Below the pieces are notes generated by a model. The model was not told where the DNA came from and made no database searches. It saw only the letters and a program-made list of their open reading frames with translations. Of a stretch of 64,000 bases of DNA, positions 1-12,261 are shown piece by piece. The stretch lies in NCBI RefSeq assembly GCF_963678635.1, contig NC_087071.1, forward strand, positions 23,446,013-23,510,012, in the 5' to 3' direction. The first letter of the stretch is position 1, and every line of letters begins with the position of its first letter. The stretch comes from Symsagittifera roscoffensis (lineage: Eukaryota > Xenacoelomorpha > Acoela > Convolutidae). Both the position numbers and the translations under genes were made by a program.

Positions 1-1260
1 GACAGTTCATGAAAAACCGCATGTATTGGAAACAAAATCTGCATTTTTAGTGTGCTCTGACTGCACCCAATTACAGGGTTGGTAATTTCAAACTTTTCAA
101 TTTTTTTAATTCCCATTTTGAAAAACCATGAAAGCGTCATCTTGAAAATTTAATGGGCCTCTGGAGAAACTTGGAGCCCAGACTTGCAACCCCTGAGAGC
201 CTCTAATAGCACCTTACTATACGGTTGGGAATTTTAAACTTCGAGAAATTTTTTAAACTTAAGACTCCCGACAAAAATTGAGCAAATCATAAGAAAACGT
301 CTTATCTCGGAAACTAAAAGAATTTGAGCATTCATATTTGAGGCAAGATTTGAGACGCCTGGGTTTACGCTGACCATAAAGTTGTGTCTTCATGAATTTT
401 GTAGTTTCAAATTTTGCGATTTTCTTTGTAGATATTTTCTTGGAGAAATTTTGAAAAAAAAAATCAAAAAAACACCACATCTCGGAAACTAGAAGAATTT
501 GAGCAGTCGCATGTGGCAAGATTTGTAACTCCTGAGAGTGTCCTGAGAGCACTCAACTACAGAGTTAGGAATTTCAAATTATGAAAAAAAAAATTTTAAA
601 TTTTCTGAAATTTTTAAAAGAAAAATCACAAAAAATGTCATTTTTGAAAAATACAAGGATTTGAGCAGTCAGAAATGGAGGCAAGATCCGCAATCCTTAA
701 TAGTACTCTGACAGTACTCAACTACAGGGCTGGGAATTTAAAATTTTTAAAAAATTTAGTTTATTTTTTCCAAAAAATATTTGAAAAAATCACGTAAAAC
801 ATCATTTCTCGAAAACTACAAAGAATTGGGCACTCATATTTGGAGGCAAGATTCGTAATCCTTGAGAGTACTCTGGCAGAACCGAAATACAGGGTTGGGA
901 ACTTCAGTTTTTGCAAAAAAAAATATAATATATTTAAAGAAAAAATCAAAAAAAACGTCATATCTCGAAAACTACAAGTATTTGGAGGCAAGATTTGCAA
1001 CTCCTTGGAGTACCCTGACAGCACCTAACTACAGGGTTGGGAATTTCAAAAATCTCCAAAATTACAAGGATTTGAGCAGTCATAAATGGAGGCAAGATTC
1101 GCATTCCTTGATAGTACTGACAGTACCCAACTACAGGGTTGGGAACTTCAAGTTTTTAAAATTATTTTGTAATTTGAGTTTTCAGAAAACTTTTGAAAAA
1201 ATCACCAAAATCGTCTGATTTCGTTAACTAAAAAAAAGTTTGGCCATTCAAAATTGGAAG
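1..1260. repeat. degenerate satellite array
   Basis: About eight diverged tandem copies of a unit of roughly 130-190 bp. Each copy has a stretch like TTTGAGCAGTCATAAATGG, then AGGCAAGATTCGCAA, then ACTACAGGGTTGGGAATTTC. Copies of the last block lie near 65, 555, 715, 885, 1030 and 1130. The short open frames across it are by-products of the repeat. It runs off the left edge, so the array is longer than what is seen here. Confidence 0.85.
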
Positions 1261-1728
1261 CCAAAATTACAACCCCTTGGTGAATCCGGATAGCATCCCA
1301 ATATTTTGCTGCTTATTTTAAACTCGGTGAAACAACTACTAAAATCAAATTGGAAAATCGAAAAAACAACTTAACCATTGCAATATACAATGTAGCTTAA
1401 GCATGCAAAAACAATATGTTGGAAAAGCTTCAACATGGCGATATAGTAAAGCCCGCATTTAAATATATAATAGATTTTAACAAACTCTTAGCTTCCCGGA
1501 TTGTCTTGAGTTGAATTTAATTAATACCAAATTCATTTTCAGAATATGAGAGGCTAGGAGTTGAGGGAAACTGTTGATCCATCTCCAATGGGAATGATGA
1601 TTTTTTTTTACCGAGCAAAAAACAATAGTAATATAATAAAAAATAGTAGCCCTGTTTTTAGGAGTGACCTCGTGGTCTAAGGATACTGATACCCAGCAAT
1701 GAGCTCACTATTTTCGCTTGTATTTTAG
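1261..1728. other. AT-rich DNA, nothing recognised
   Basis: No gene, structured RNA or repeat family recognised. It ends in a plausible splice acceptor (TATTTTAG at 1721-1728). Confidence 0.5.
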
Positions 1729-1985
1729 TTAATCTGAGCGTTCTGGCCGAAGCCGGAGATAGTAACGTTTTTGTCGACCCGATGTTGAAAAAGACCACAC
1801 AAAGAAGTGGCTTTGGCAGAGACGATGATAAGCATGTAGAGCTGTGTTTAGACGGTAGCCAGTCGTTTTACAAGCTGATTTTATTTTCCGTCGATATGTA
1901 CTTCCGGGAGAATGTTACATATTTCAGCAAACTATCAATGAACTTATATAACAGCATTAAATGCATCGTCGTAATGATAACTTAA
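1729..1985 (+). CDS. orphan terminal-exon-like segment
   Basis: An open frame runs from a good splice acceptor (AG at 1727-1728) to TAA at 1983-1985. Read in the frame of the ATG at 1782, it begins NLSVLAEAGDSNVFVDP and continues with a charged stretch (SGFGRDDDKHVELCLDGSQS). Codon use and GC content look more like coding DNA than the surroundings. No upstream exon was found between it and the satellite array, and I do not recognise the family. It could be the last exon of a gene to the left or a fragment of an unclassified mobile element. I would not assign a function. Confidence 0.35.
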
Positions 1986-2595
1986 CTTAGCCAAACTTCC
2001 ACCACAAAAGAGCTCATAGATGATTTGGTTGAAGCTGTGGTTCTAAAATCGAAAAATTTTGGCTAAAACATCTATTATTTCAAAAACATCGGCCTGTTAG
2101 CATGACAAAAAAATTCAAAAATTCAAAACTTCAAAGAAAGTTTGGGATAAAGAAATTGAAAAAAACGATTTCTTGGAATAAATTTTGAACGTTTGTTTTT
2201 AATTTACAATTTTAACGTAATCGTTACAAATGTGAAATTTTCGAAATCCAATGGCGACAAGACAAAATACAATTATATTTTCCATACAAGGGATCGTAAT
2301 TTTTATTGAAGAGTTTTTTTTGATAAAAAGTAAGTTTCAAACAATTTCGCATCTTTGTGCATTGTGGGGATTTTTACAACCACTTAATCTGCTTGACGAT
2401 AAAACATCAACCTACTAAAGTTTTTTACAATAATTCACATAAATTTTGGTTCTAAACCAGCAAGTTAACAAATCAGCCAATCACAGTTCATTTCTGAAAC
2501 AACTTTTTAAATAAAAAGAAAATGTTAACCTCTAAAATAATTGAACAACTGTCTGGGAGTTTCTGAGTCATAATTTTGAGTTATACATGTACGTT
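1986..2595. repeat. AT-rich DNA with Penelope-flank-like repeat
   Basis: No gene seen. From about 2056 (TTTTGGCTAAAACATC) the sequence resembles the stretch after the plus-strand Penelope endonuclease relic at about 4797. This suggests both are untranslated tails of the same element family. Confidence 0.45.
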
Positions 2596-4190
2596 TTAAA
2601 TAAAAAACCGAAAATATTTCTCCCTGCTCCTAAACTCATCGCGCGTGTTCAACGCCGGTTTCTCTTTCCTGATATGTATTGCCTCAAGTGTTAACAATTT
2701 TGGTTGGTTGTTTGACCTATCTATAATTTCCCAACTAAGATTTGCGCTATTTCCTTCAAGCTGGCATTGCTGAAGGTGGAGGCCTACCGGTGAGTCTGCT
2801 TTCTTATGTTCCTCAATTCTAGTGGTCAAATGTCGAATTGTTTGTCCGACATAGGTGGAAGTGCATTCACTACATGACAGTTTATAAACCACTCTTGACT
2901 TGAGGTCATTAGAAAATGCTCACTTTAGTGATTGTAAACAAGATTCTAGTTTTCTTGTGACCAAAACCATTTGGACGTTGGTTAAACTTCGTAACCTGCT
3001 TGAAAAAAAAATTGGCTTTGGTTACCTCTATATTGCACCACCAGCATTGGAGGCTTCAAAAATCCTTTGGTGATTGAGTTGACAAACTCCTCTCACTATC
3101 CAAAGCTTGCCCTTACCCTCGATGAATTTGTACAGAGCGTCTGTCTTTCAGCAATAGGTTTGCCAGAATTACAGCAAAGTAAGCGCCCATTGCTAGACCA
3201 TCAACTTGTACATAACATGAGTCATTACACTTGAATATACTTTGCTGACTGCCATAATCGAAGGTATTTTCATGGTTGCTCTTTGAATTTCAGGTGGAGA
3301 CTCCTGGCTGTACAGCTTCTGTAAGGCAATTTCAATTGCTTCCTTCAGGGGAACATTATTGTACAAACTTTCATTATCAAGAGATATTATGGTTTGATCC
3401 GGATCTAGAGCAATGTTTTGATTTGTTTCTCTGGCATCTTTAGTATTATTTTCTATTTTGGCTCCATCAATATTGTCAAACATTTTGTTGAGATTCTGAT
3501 ACGAGATGCCCGGAAGTGATAGTACTGGTCGTAGGGGTGTCTCAACCTTGAGTACTTTAGCTAAACCGTTCAAACCCCCTGTTGACCTCATCCTAGAATA
3601 TAATTGATCACCTAGCTTGTCTCATGGCAAGTAATTTTTTGTTAAATTCCTTCTCAATTCTCAGTATAACCTCATCAGTGGTTGCCTCTTTTTTCAAAAA
3701 CTGAGCAGATTGCAACAATGGTTTCAGCTTTGATTCATACGTTTCTTTCCTCATTATGCAAAAACCAACCCCGTTATCAGAAGGCACAGCCAGCCACCCA
3801 TTTTCTTTGAGATATTTTCTCGCTTAATGAACGGTTTTGTCTCTTGGGGATTGCCTTACTTTTTTGCATACGCATTTTCCGAGGCTTCTATTTCACATAA
3901 AGTTTGACCAGATGTTTTTTGGTTTTTCAATTGTGAGAGGAAAAAAACGATATCAGCCAAAAATCGCGTTTCCTTAAATTTTTCACTAATGGGATGCTTC
4001 GGGCCCGTTGACAGCACTTCATTTACTTATCCAGGTAGTTAAATATTACCAAGCACCTTAAAGGATCGCTCATTTCTCCTCCAATTGTTTTTATTGCTTT
4101 TATTTAGTTTTCTACCTTTTTCAGTCGAGCTAGCTTCAATATGTTCCTCATTTATGGAGCCAGTTTTCTCCATCATAGTCTGGAACACTT
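2596..4190 (-). mobile_element. Penelope-like element, decayed (RT and GIY-YIG)
   Basis: Read on the minus strand, 2892-2596 encodes a GIY-YIG-type endonuclease module as found at the C terminus of Penelope/Athena elements: VYKLSCSEC, then TYVGQTIRHLTTRIEEH, then ALNTRDEFRSRE near the end. Upstream (3591-3193) lies reverse transcriptase sequence with MRSTGGLNGLAKVLK, LRPVLSLPG and the motif-A-like TIISLDNESLYNNVPLKEA. Just below 3193 comes GLAMGA in another frame. The N-terminal part can be followed in fragments up to about 4190. Several stops and frameshifts break it, so it is dead. Family assignment is firm. The exact element ends are not visible. Confidence 0.85.
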
Positions 4191-4497
4191 AATCGACGTG
4201 GAAAAAAGCAGTTTCTGCCCCATATATCTGCGATTACGGGTCTATCGTTAACTCCAGACACAGTGAATCCGCAGAAGAACCTGGCAATTTTACTCAGCAG
4301 GGCTATTCCATTGAGACCGATAGTAGGTTACTGCAGTACTGAAGGAATTGAACACCACTCAAGTTGAAAATTCAATATCGAGGTAACCACACTGAAAACT
4401 TTGCAAAAAGTGCAGAATATTGCCGCCATGCAAATAGTGTTTATGTAGACGAAATTAAAAACACGTTTGCCGTCATCAAAATCATCTTTTTTTATGT

Positions 4498-4790
4498 GAG
4501 CTAAAATCCAAAATAGTATACAAACTAGAATGCAGTGGATGCAAATCCATCAAGGTCGGCCAAACGATCAGACATCTTACCACTAGGAATGAGCAACACC
4601 GAAGAGCGGATACTCCCATCGGGCAACATCTGAAAGAGCGTGAAGGCAATGGTTCGAGTTCAGTATTAAGTTGGAAGATCATTGACCAGGCCAGCAGAAT
4701 AATAAGTTATTAACGTTAGATGCGCTGCAGATTTGGAAAGAGAAGCCAGGACTCAACACACGCAACGGTTTAAAAGCCGGCAATGAAGCT
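4498..4790 (+). mobile_element. Penelope GIY-YIG endonuclease fragment, opposite strand
   Basis: The plus strand encodes IVYKLECSGCKSIKVGQT followed by IRHLTTRNEQHRRADTP, a second copy of the Penelope endonuclease module. The canonical Y before VGQ is changed to K. A frameshift near 4705 leads to LLTLDALQIWKEKPGLNTRN, the C-terminal signature of the family. It points away from the minus-strand copy at 2596-4190, so the two are independent insertions or an inversion. It is followed by AT-rich tail sequence related to 2056-2250. Confidence 0.8.
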
Positions 4791-5399
4791 TTGTTTCCAA
4801 AATTTTGGCTAAAACATCAGATTGTTTAAAAAACATCAGCATGTTAGTATAATATTAAAAAATCAAAACGAAATTTTGAGATCAAAAAATTGGGAAAATA
4901 ACAAACTCTCAGAATACGTAGGCGGGATTTGAAAATTTATCGCTTAATACAATTTATGTAATAATTTGATATATCATTTTATGAATATTGTTTTGACACT
5001 TTCTATGATTTTTGATCAATGTGTACATATAAGTTAGATTTGTAAACCTGAAGATGAACAAAAATTGAGCAAAAACCTTCGCTCAATATACAACTTTATT
5101 GTAATAGCGCTTATAGAGTTGTCGATAAATTTAATATTGTGCAGCAATCTGTACTCCATTATCCTGAGGAGCGCGAAGCATGTTTTAGTTTTTTTACAAA
5201 AAAGTAAGATAATCAGATGGTTGGGACTCAAACATCGTCAATAAAAGTAAGAAATTCAGATGGTTAGAAATCCAACCAATCAGACAGAAAAATAAAGCCT
5301 GCAAAGAACAAATTGAAACTGAAATAAACTCAAAATGATAAACAACATACAAGCTACTACTGTAACAGATAATTAAACTACATTACCCTTTGGATTCAC
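4791..5399. other. AT-rich flank of Penelope relic
   Basis: Tail-like sequence of the preceding relic up to about 4990, then AT-rich DNA without a recognisable gene. Confidence 0.4.
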
Positions 5400-6390
5400 T
5401 TGTCTCTGCAAACAAAAAACATCTACGAACAAACTTTTATCATTAATAGTGCCGAGTACACAGGCAGCGTTCGCAACATACCTTGCGAAGGAGGTTCTCC
5501 GCTTGAGAAAACTACTTGCCTGAGTTTCTCGATACATGTGCTGAAGTTCTCACAGATCTTAATTAGAGAAACCTCTAAAATTAATTAAATCTTTTTGTTT
5601 TCTCAAAAAATTTGTAGAATCTTTTATGCGAAAGTTTACGGAACAGTATTTATTGTCAGATAAAAAAATGTTAATTAAAAAGATAACAGACTTTAAAAAA
5701 AAAATAAAAAACACATGAAAATGTGTTAAAGATGTGCATTCAACAATTTCTTTTGCTAATTTTCTTGCTAATCGAAGATCGTAAAAAAGGGACCAACACG
5801 TCAATAAATCAAAAATGTTTGATAAAACATCAACACTTTTAAAAGAAAAATCTAAAATTTTTTATGTCATCTTTTTTTAAAATCAGCTTGAATTTTCTGA
5901 GCTTGCACTTTGTTGTTTCTACTTTTTCGATTTGAAAATACATTATTGCTAGGTTGTAAGTTTTTTCTATATTTTGTTTTCGCTAGAAATTTTTGGTTCT
6001 CAAACTATAGCTTTTTGTCAGTTCTCTACTTCAAAACTCGAAGCGAGTGATGTTTTGCTTGCGGCTTCGTTGATTATCTTCCAATTGAACACCGATTTAC
6101 CACAATCATTGCTAAACTGCCTTTTATAATGCCCAATGGAAATATCGTCTCTCGTAATCCTCGATCTTTTTGAAGAGATCTCGGACCAATTAGCCACTAT
6201 ACTCGGATTTCCAACAAAAGTTTCTAGTCTGGACATGGATTTTGATTTCAATTTACTGGAAAAGGAGGATTTCAAAAGGGCACACAGGTTTTTAATTTCT
6301 GAGTCGTTACTTTTATTTGCGCATTTTTTTGCTAATGTCTGACTGTGTTTTCCCCGATTTTGAACCATCAAGTAGTGATGACCCACCTAC
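5400..6390 (-). repeat. left copy of Penelope direct repeat (pLTR-like)
   Basis: This stretch is repeated in the same orientation at about 7545-8450 (for example CATAGGCAGCGTTCG-type sequence near 5459 and 7587, and GAGAAAACTAC near 5503 and 7629). On the minus strand 6386-6018 encodes a decayed Penelope C-terminal region (VGNPSIVANWSEISSKRS), which has a diverged counterpart at 8395-8195 (DGNPSMLAKLSNISSKG). Direct repeats bracketing an RT are the usual pseudo-LTR arrangement of Penelope elements. Confidence 0.65.
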
Positions 6391-6489
6391 TGAATATTGG
6401 TTATCCAACTGCTGCTTATGGTTTTTACTATCACTTTTTTAAAAGTGTCCCATGTTGACGCACCGAGGAAAACTCGCTGAACACTTATT

Positions 6490-7325
6490 TCACACACACT
6501 CTTCTTGTAGTGAAGGGGACGCAAATTCTGAAAAAAAAATTAGCTTAACTGAATCTGTTGGTTTTTGATACCATCCAGAGTAAACTTTCCTGCTTAACCA
6601 ATAATGTTTTTTAAACCTTAAAATCCAGCTTATCAGTGTGTTATATGTCTCTATTGTTAACTTTAGTTTTGGATGGAGTAAATTTGCCGCTCGCAACACC
6701 TCTTCAGGATCATTCTTCTCTGTCCTCACTATATCATCAACGTAACGGAGAAACGTTTAGCTTGCTGAGCTGACTTATTTTTCTGTATTATTGCGTTTCA
6801 GTTTCAACTGTACCAGATGGTTTCACCTGTTTCAGTACTCATTGTCTGATCTAACACCGCATTTTACGTGATAAAAATTTAGACCGTTATTTTTTTTAAA
6901 AACCTTTTCAACTGTTTATATTCTTTGAAGTGCATTCGAGATATATTTTTTCTAAGTTCTTTTCTTTTCTTAGTGCAAGTGCGAACTGCTTCGGCCTTAT
7001 AATTACCAAAATTACGGCTAGAGACGCCCTCATTGCTAAACCATTCTTCAGAATGTACCAGGTTTCCTTGCACTTGAAATTGTTTCGACTATCTGTCATG
7101 TTGATCAATCCCTTCGTTGTCTTCCTAGCAATTGATGGTGTTTCATCTTGCTCAAACGGCTTTCTCAGAGCTATGTCTAATGCTTCTTTGAGTAGTTATT
7201 TTGTAAACAACCTCATCACATCTAGAGATGTTTTCTTTTCATCGGGCGCAAGTCTAAAATTATCTAAGTTTTCTCTCGCTTCTAGTGAATTGCTTTCATT
7301 GTTTGTACTTTCAATTTTCTCATAA
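6490..7325 (-). mobile_element. Penelope-like RT, decayed
   Basis: Minus-strand fragments of a Penelope reverse transcriptase in several frames. 7325-7110 holds a degenerate motif A and LLKEALDIALRK. 7108-6908 has KNGLAMRASLAVILV, corresponding to the family's GLAMGASLAVILAN. 6729-6490 has MRTEKNDPEEVLRAANLLHP and YWLSRKVYSGWYQKPTDS, the region after the catalytic core. Stops and frameshifts separate the pieces. It sits between two direct repeats (5400-6390 and 7545-8450). Confidence 0.8.
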
Positions 7326-7544
7326 GACTTTTTTAAAGAACCTTGTTCAGGTTATATTGGGAGTTATCAGGCCATGAGAGCACCAATATAAAGGAAGTGC
7401 TCTATTTATGCACATTCGCCAACACTCAAACCTTGTTGAGCTGCGCTCCAGAAAGACTCAACCATGAGCAGATAATCTCACTTATTTCGTCTCTTTTCCT
7501 CATAGCCAACAGAATCTCTACCACTTGCCTCTACGATTAAAACA

Positions 7545-8450
7545 AGTGATCGAAGAAACTTTTATTTTTAATAGTACCAAAGACATAGGCAGCGTTCGAA
7601 ACCTATCCTGTGAGGGAGATTCTTTGCTTGAGAAAACTACATGCCCTGGGTTCTCCGGTACATGTGCTCAAGTTTTTACAGAACTTTCTTAGAAAAATTT
7701 GTGCTAAGGCTGGCGGCAATCCGAACTTCAAAAGTTATTGATTGAAAAAGATCAATTTTTATTGAAACCAAAAGCATAATGTTGAAACGTTAATGCGAAC
7801 GTGCTTAGAACTATGTTTAATGTCAGATTGATCAAATCCTTCTAAAACAGGTTACAAATGTTAAAATATCAGAACAAACATTTGTGAAGGCATCGAAACA
7901 TTTTTGCACATTTTTTGATTCTTCAGGTTTGAAATTCTTAACTAATATTATACATAAACATCAAGGATCGTTGAAAAATCACCGAAACTTCATTAATTCA
8001 AATTTTAAAAAATTGACATATGAAAAAATCGCAATTATTACTATACAAGAACTAACACTTTTTATGTAACTATTTTGTAAACTTAACCACAATTTTCTGT
8101 GCTATTGTTTTGATAATTCTAACAACTAATTTTTATCGCCAATTTTTTTTCACTAGAGTTTTTTTATGCTAAAAATATAGATTTTTGACAATTTTTACTT
8201 CGAAACTCGACGCGCGTGATATTTTGTTTGCGTTTTGGTCAATTGTCTACGAAATGTACACCAATTTACCTCCTTCATTGCCACACTGCCTTTTTTCGGC
8301 CCAATTTTTCCCGTGTTCCTCACTCCTTTTGAAGAGATGTTGGACAGTTTGGCCAACATAGAAGGATTTCCATCAGAATTTTTTAGTGTGTACATGACTC
8401 TGATTTCAATATACTAGAAAAGAAGGATTTTATGAAGGGCACACAGGTTT
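7545..8450 (-). repeat. right copy of Penelope direct repeat
   Basis: Same-orientation copy of 5400-6390, diverged by substitutions and small indels. The minus-strand frame at 8395-8195 is the decayed counterpart of the C-terminal coding piece in the left copy. Confidence 0.65.
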
Positions 8451-8589
8451 TTAATTTCCGCGTCGTGAATAATATCTGATGAGTACCAATTGAGTTTTTT
8501 GAAAATTCCATATCGGAATGGAGTTGGAAGAACAACTGCGCTCGATTTTTGCGAGCTAGGGGGATTGAACTTCATGTGACACAAAGCAA

Positions 8590-8890
8590 CACAAATAAAA
8601 TAAATTCACCCCATCCTCATCGTTGAAGCCTTGTTAGTGCTGCCAACTGTAATTTCGCCTCTGTCCACCTGTCTTTTTTTCTCCACCTTACGCGGCACAA
8701 AACAGCACAATACCACAAGTTTAGTTCACTCTCTCCGTTGAAGCCTCGTAGCCGATGCCCCAAATCAGTTTCTTCGCCTCTGTCCACCCTCAATCTATGG
8801 TCCGCCCTTCTTCTTGTTTGCTGCTTCTCTTTCGTGCCATGAACAAAGCTTCGACAATGGAGCCGGCAGGTTGTATTGATGTTCGAATAC
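8590..8890. repeat. two-unit direct repeat of about 105 bp
   Basis: Two imperfect copies share GTTGAAGCC (8622 and 8739) and TTCGCCTCTGTCCACC (8653 and 8773). The block is GC-richer than its surroundings and gives a low-complexity minus-strand frame that I do not accept as a gene. Confidence 0.55.
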
Positions 8891-10387
8891 ACTCTGGAAA
8901 GACTTAAATTTCAGTGGAAGTCCTGATGCAGTGCTTGATACTCGTTCACCAGTTCCGTCCTACATTTGTTTTTCACAATTCGAAAACTCGAAGTATGAAT
9001 GACAAGAATAACTCACAAAGGGCCTGTTCAGGAGTTTTTCGGCTTTGATATTCAAAAAAAAGGGGTAGATTTTTTTGCATTTGATCTTCATAATAGAATT
9101 TTTCATCCCTTTGGCTAAAAAAATTTAAACACCAATCACCAGTGTTATGTGAAAGATCCGTGAAGCCAACTTTCTTTTAATTTTGTTACCTTACATGTAG
9201 AAGTTTTTTTTTAAGTTCAATCGCCTGTTTCTGAAAAGTTTCTTTGCAGAAAACAAGGAGTTTTGACATGCTACAGCAATTGTTGAAAGGTAGAAAAGGT
9301 AATGTGCATCAAATTGATCAGTAATTTGGGAAATTTTTTCGATTTTCGAGCCAGCTATTTTTCATTTAGCAGTTTTTTGCGACAAGTGTCGCCTATATGG
9401 GGCCCAAGGTTACAAAATTACCCTTGGATTTATATTTCGTTTCTGAACATTTTTTTGGAAAATGACCTATAAATGTAAGTCACAGTACCTGTTGTCTGTG
9501 CGAGAAAACATAGCGTACAAATACTTGTTTTTAAGCTTGAGTCATAAATTGTTTTCCAATTTCAGTATGGTTTTAAGGCATTAGAACCTTATTTTGTAGT
9601 CATCGGTTAGATTTCCATCATCCAAGTACAAAATTTCATTGGCTTTAGCTTTCTTACTAGTGTCTGTATTATTTCTGCAAATAACTGTGGAGCCACGGAA
9701 TTACAATGTTAAGTTCCGTCTTTTTCTTCCCATAAATTTTCCCACATCGAGCTTGCTGCTGATTAGCTTTTCTCTCTGCTCTAGATCTGTACGGGGCGGG
9801 TTTGACTCTTGGAGAAGTGGTTTAGGCAATGAAACAATATTGGCTCCTGTTGTTTTTGTTAACGTTACCTAAAGTTATAGTTGTCGATTGCTTACGATCA
9901 CTTTTTTTTTTATTTGTTCAAGAAAAAATCAGAAAGACGTCAGAAAAATCAGCCAAAAAGTAACTTTTTCTACCTTGTGGAAATTATCTTTCTTTTTATT
10001 AGGACAGTATTTTTCAATATATTAGGACATAGATGGATTTTCGTTTCTGCCAAAAGAACATTGATTCTTCTGAATTTAGGACAATGAACATTGAAACCAT
10101 TGAGTTTTTTTAGAGTCCCTAAGAGTTATACTCTCACACTTCTTATGATACCAATTAGAACTACAACCAAATTCCAACCAATTTAAAAGTCCTGAAGGTT
10201 TTAAGCATTCTTTGCTCGCACACTCTTTATTTTTCCTCATCTTTAAAGCGCGGCTTCAGGTTTAAAAAGTTAATAGCACACAAGGGTACTGAACTAACAC
10301 TTAATAATAGGGTTGGAGTTTCTTAGATGAAATAGGTATCATTTTTGAAGAAAAAACGAAAAAACACATATTCGATTAAAGTCGCAG
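8891..10387. other. unassigned AT-rich DNA
   Basis: No gene, RNA or repeat family recognised. Open frames of 68-77 codons here have no recognisable domain and no exon-like context. Confidence 0.5.
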
Positions 10388-10563
10388 ACAAGGAACAATC
10401 TCGCCCGAGCTCAAAAAGTCCATCGGCGCACCACCAGTCTCCCCAGGCAAGCAACTTTTTCTCTTTCCCGCAGACCAGATACCTAATTGACAGACCTGTC
10501 TCTAAAATCTCTGGAAGGGCGCTCGACAAACAGGCACAAACATCAAACATATCTCATCTATCA
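10388..10563 (+). CDS. possible internal exon or LINE ORF1 scrap
   Basis: A GC-richer block bounded by an acceptor (GTCGCAG ending 10387) and a consensus donor (GTAAGT from 10564). It is open in one frame and rich in Ser, Pro, Gln and Lys (EQSRPSSKSPSAHHQSPQAS). No neighbouring exon was found. About 140 bp downstream lies a LINE-ORF1-like fragment in the same orientation, so this may be part of a decayed LINE instead of a host gene. Confidence 0.3.
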
Positions 10564-10659
10564 GTAAGTTTATCACATCCAAGAGGCTGTGACAAACAGT
10601 TAAGCATTTGATTGGCTTGATTCCCAGTCATCAGACACTCTTTTTTTCAATTAGGTTAT

Positions 10660-10775
10660 ACTTTACTCTTCACTATTTAGAAAATAACTAGGACTTTGAC
10701 TGGAATATGTGATGAAGGGATTGATGACTGCAATCGCGCTTACTACAAAAACTTTGACCTTCTCTTTAATTAAAA
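10660..10775 (+). mobile_element. LINE ORF1-like fragment
   Basis: Encodes TGICDEGIDDCNRAYYKNFDL before a stop, matching in pattern the minus-strand LRF-adjacent stretch at about 17060-16970 (TGIRDEVTPDCNLGYYDTFDL) and the plus-strand copy at 19550-19625. Three copies of this block identify one repeat family that sits next to an L1-like endonuclease/RT at 12.8-17.5 kb. Confidence 0.5.
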
Positions 10776-11339
10776 GCGACTATAGCGAGCGAGCAGCCTA
10801 ACAGTAGCTTATTTTAATGAGATAAAAGCTTGTATTAGCTGAACTGAAAACTTGAAAACTTTTACTTGAGAAGAGGTAGTTTTTTGAAAATTTTGGTGCC
10901 TTTTCAGAATTACAAACTTAAAAAAGTTCAAAAAACTGCAAAAAAAAGAAAAAAAATTGAGAAAAGTTTTTTTGTTTATAATAGTTTTCCTACAAAAATT
11001 GGCTTTCGATTTGCTTTTTCAATATGACTGTCAAAAATGCTTGCCGAGGTTTTTTTTCAGCGCCTTTCATTTCTGTTTGAACAAGCTTTTTCTAGATTTG
11101 GATTCTTAGTTCCGATTTATTTTCTAAAAAATAACACTGATGTATCCACGCCATGTATCAACAGCAGAAGTTTTTTTTGGAAAATGTAATTTAAGTTTTT
11201 TTAGTTGAGAGTTTCATGACCAATATGTACCACAAAAAAACATCATATTTATCGAATACAACTCATCAAGTTAGTAACCTAATTGTTGACACAAGAAACT
11301 GCTTGTAAATTGTTAAGAGCTCGTCTAATTAGTTTCTGA

Positions 11340-11570
11340 ACTGTTCCTGTACATTTTTGTTCAACCGGATACTGGGTAATCTGGTCGGCAAACTGTTTTT
11401 TGTTCTTTTTGTGAGTTGTGCTTAAAATAATTGTTTTAGTACCGGATACAGAGTATCCTGGTACGCTTGAAATATCTACATTCTACTTCTTCGCAGTTTT
11501 TGTTCAATTGACCTTACTTTTACCGGATACCGGGTATCCTGGCTATCCTGTATTCCGGTATTGCTGAAGT
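11340..11570. repeat. ACCGGATAC palindromic motif cluster
   Basis: Three spaced copies of an interrupted palindrome of the form ACCGGATAC-GGGTATCCTGG, at about 11366, 11440 and 11521. A related cluster with ACCGGATA and TATCCGG lies at 44995-45090 in an intron of the VWA3-type gene. Function unknown. Confidence 0.6.
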
Positions 11571-11838
11571 ATTACATATCCTTGGTAGTTTTTATCAGAC
11601 GGAGCAATTTGTGTTTTGTATCTTCTATATCTCCCATGACACAAATATTTGCAAACTGATTTTCCGTGACGTCGATGAATTTGAGTATGCATCACGAATA
11701 ACCGCAACATTATTTTTAAGTTTTGCAATGATCTTTGATACAAAAACGTCTCGCCAATTGTTAATCTGTAATACGTTTCTCGAAGGTTGTAGCGAGGGAC
11801 TACTGAAAATTAGGTGTTTAAATGTTTTGCATTCTAAA

Positions 11839-12261
11839 TTACAAAAAAAAAACATTCGGGCGCATTCTCAATATATAAAAACCACCGCTTTTCTCAATCT
11901 TTAGAAACAACGAACGCGAATTTATAAAGAAAATTTTTTTCCCACACATAGAGTATCGAATTTTTCCAAACTTTGCCTTAATCAATTCTTCTTCTGAACA
12001 GAGATAACGGGAAGCAGCAAAACACAAGCGGGAAATTGCAGATCGATGAACACTACAGTTTTGCAAGCAGAAAAAATAAACATCTCGCAATTTCTTCTGC
12101 AGTGTTATAATTGAACGGCAGTTTGTAACATTTGAAAACATTGCAATATCAATCGAATTTTTTTCAAGAAGAGAAGAAGAAAGAACACCTGAATTACTAT
12201 ACAATAAAAGCCGAGGCATCAGTATAGCAAAGGTTAAATTATAAAGTTGGTTAAAATTCAT
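11839..12261 (-). other. unassigned 140-codon open frame
   Basis: A minus-strand frame of 140 codons. It is among the longer frames outside the recognised genes and transposons. It has no motif I recognise (stretches include CRSIITLQKKLRDVYF and SRLCFAASRYLCSEEE). It lies downstream of the minus-strand LINE relics, so it may be LINE tail sequence. Not supported as a gene. Confidence 0.2.

Noticed and set aside
9639-9872. 77-codon ORF with hydrophobic start resembling a signal peptide
   Set aside because: Length is near chance level for this composition and nothing supports transcription.
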